Source of the DNA: Nocardia shimofusensis NBRC 100134
GTDB taxonomy: Bacteria; Actinomycetota; Actinomycetes; Mycobacteriales; Mycobacteriaceae
NCBI RefSeq assembly: GCF_001613125.1
Contig: NZ_BDBT01000001.1
Location: forward strand, 310,001 to 374,000
Direction of reading: 5' to 3'
Length of the DNA: 64,000 bases
How positions within the stretch are numbered: position 1 is the stretch's first letter; the number at the start of each line of letters is the position of its first letter. Below are positions 63,306-64,000 of the stretch, piece after piece. Under the pieces are notes generated by a model. The model was not told where the DNA came from and made no database searches. It worked only from the letters and a program-made list of their open reading frames with translations. Both the position numbers and the translations under genes were made by a program.

Positions 63306-64000
63306 GTTCCCGGCAGTCGAGCCGGCCAGCTGATCCACGGCGATGCGCGCGCCGAGTTCTTCGAGTAGCCGGGCCGCGTCGGCGATGCAGCGGGCGGGGT
63401 CGGGTTCGAGATCGGTCAGCGCGTAGCAGGCCGTGAATCCCGCCTCGCGCAGGCGTTCCGGCGACAACAGAGTGCGGCCGACCGCGGCGACGACGGGTAC
63501 ATCGCCCGCCGCCGCGCACACGCCGATCGGGGCCTTGCCGTGCAGGCTCTGTTCGTCCAGTGCGCCCTCACCGGTGACCACCAGGTCGGCGCCGGACGCC
63601 TGCGTCGCGAAATCGAGCAGATCCAGGATGATGTCGATGCCGCTGCGGACCCGCGCGCCGAGTACGGCCAGGGCCGCGAAGCCGGTGCCGCCCGCCGCAC
63701 CCGCGCCGGGTAGATCGGCGAAAGCGGGTCCCGCGATCGTCGCCCAATTCTCCAGTGCCGCTTCGAGAATCGCGCGCTGTTCGGGGTCCGCACCTTTCTG
63801 CGGGCCATAGACCTCGACCGCGCCACGCGGGCCGAGCAGCGGATTGTCGACGTCACAGGCCAGGGTGAAGGTTGCCGAGCCGACGCGTTCGCGCACGGCC
63901 TCGGTGTCGAGCCGGGCGGCGCGCGCCAATGCTGCGCCGCCGAGGGGCACATCGTCGCCGTAGGCGTCGAGCAGCCGGGCGCCGAGGGCCTGGAGCATGC
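63300..64000 (-). CDS. Glycerate kinase, 5' end off the right edge
   Basis: The C-terminal part of a GarK/GlxK-type glycerate kinase; the frame continues past the right edge. Typical segments: CDVDNPLLGPRGAVEVYGPQKG, here given as CDVDNPLLG and YGPQKGA, then GAGAAGGTGFA, and DLVVTGEGALDEQSLHGKAP near the middle. Phosphorylates glycerate. The stop is at 63300-63302. Confidence 0.88.
   Translation of the reverse strand, partial: MLQALGARLLDAYGDDVPLGGAALARAARLDTEAVRERVGSATFTLACDVDNPLLGPRGAVEVYGPQKGADPEQRAILEAALENWATIAGPAFADLPGAGAAGGTGFAALAVLGARVRSGIDIILDLLDFATQASGADLVVTGEGALDEQSLHGKAPIGVCAAAGDVPVVAAVGRTLLSPERLREAGFTACYALTDLEPDPARCIADAARLLEELGARIAVDQLAGSTAGNS

Noticed and set aside
1..64000. tRNA, rRNA, CRISPR array, transposase or integrase genes
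   Set aside because: Read for on both strands; none seen. The repeats present are tandem coding repeats, hairpins or the single flanking duplication.

Overview
The window is high-GC actinobacterial DNA. It carries genes of the mycolate/arabinogalactan envelope (AftD, MmpL3, a TmaT-like acyltransferase, a DUF3068 LM/LAM-maturation protein), a GTP-type PEP carboxykinase and FabG4/HtdX. From about 2.3 to 51 kb the order and relative strands of these genes match, in inverted orientation, the Mycobacterium tuberculosis stretch Rv0243 (fadA2) to about Rv0205. A mycolic-acid actinomycete is therefore near certain. Nocardia or a close relative is my best guess from gene content; it is not proved.

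Layout. 1-2.3 kb: 5' part of a VanW-type wall protein with a hexanucleotide/QA repeat, and gnd. 2.3-6.2 kb: fadA2 divergent from fabG4-htdX, with a palindromic operator between them. 6.2-10.7 kb: a TldD remnant, a DUF5685 protein with a cysteine-packed tail, small proteins, a TetR regulator and the lipoprotein LpqI. 10.8-15 kb: a universal stress protein, a divergent MFS/LysR pair and an isochorismate synthase. 15.1-28.6 kb: envelope glycan block (DUF2613, AftD, TmaT-like acyltransferase, DUF3068, a flippase-like protein, Rv0226c-like GT-C protein, GT4 glycosyltransferase, a 45-residue ORF, methyltransferase). 29.1-33.1 kb: aldehyde dehydrogenase with KstR-like sites, and pckA. 33.4-42.2 kb: two degenerate GTPase-like proteins, an SDR, then trmB-NYN-mmpL3 with overlapping starts. 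42.2-51.2 kb: DUF2339 protein, an XRE/TPR regulator, a small secreted peptide, and an AI-2E/two-component/DUF1707 operon.

51.3-56.4 kb is the most unusual part: a compact set of a GlxA-type regulator, an HD-SnoaL fusion, a Tat-exported DyP peroxidase, a DJ-1/isonitrile-hydratase-like protein and an exported HD paralogue. It is bracketed by two copies of a roughly 62-bp sequence that includes the start of the AI-2E gene, as if it had been inserted between that gene and the adenylate cyclase that follows.

56.4-64 kb: class III adenylate cyclase, DUF3054 protein, a penicillin-binding lipoprotein lacking every transpeptidase motif, a conserved hypothetical, aroQ, an imine-reductase-like enzyme divergent from an HxlR regulator, and the 3' part of a glycerate kinase gene. 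I see no rRNA, tRNA, CRISPR array or transposase gene.
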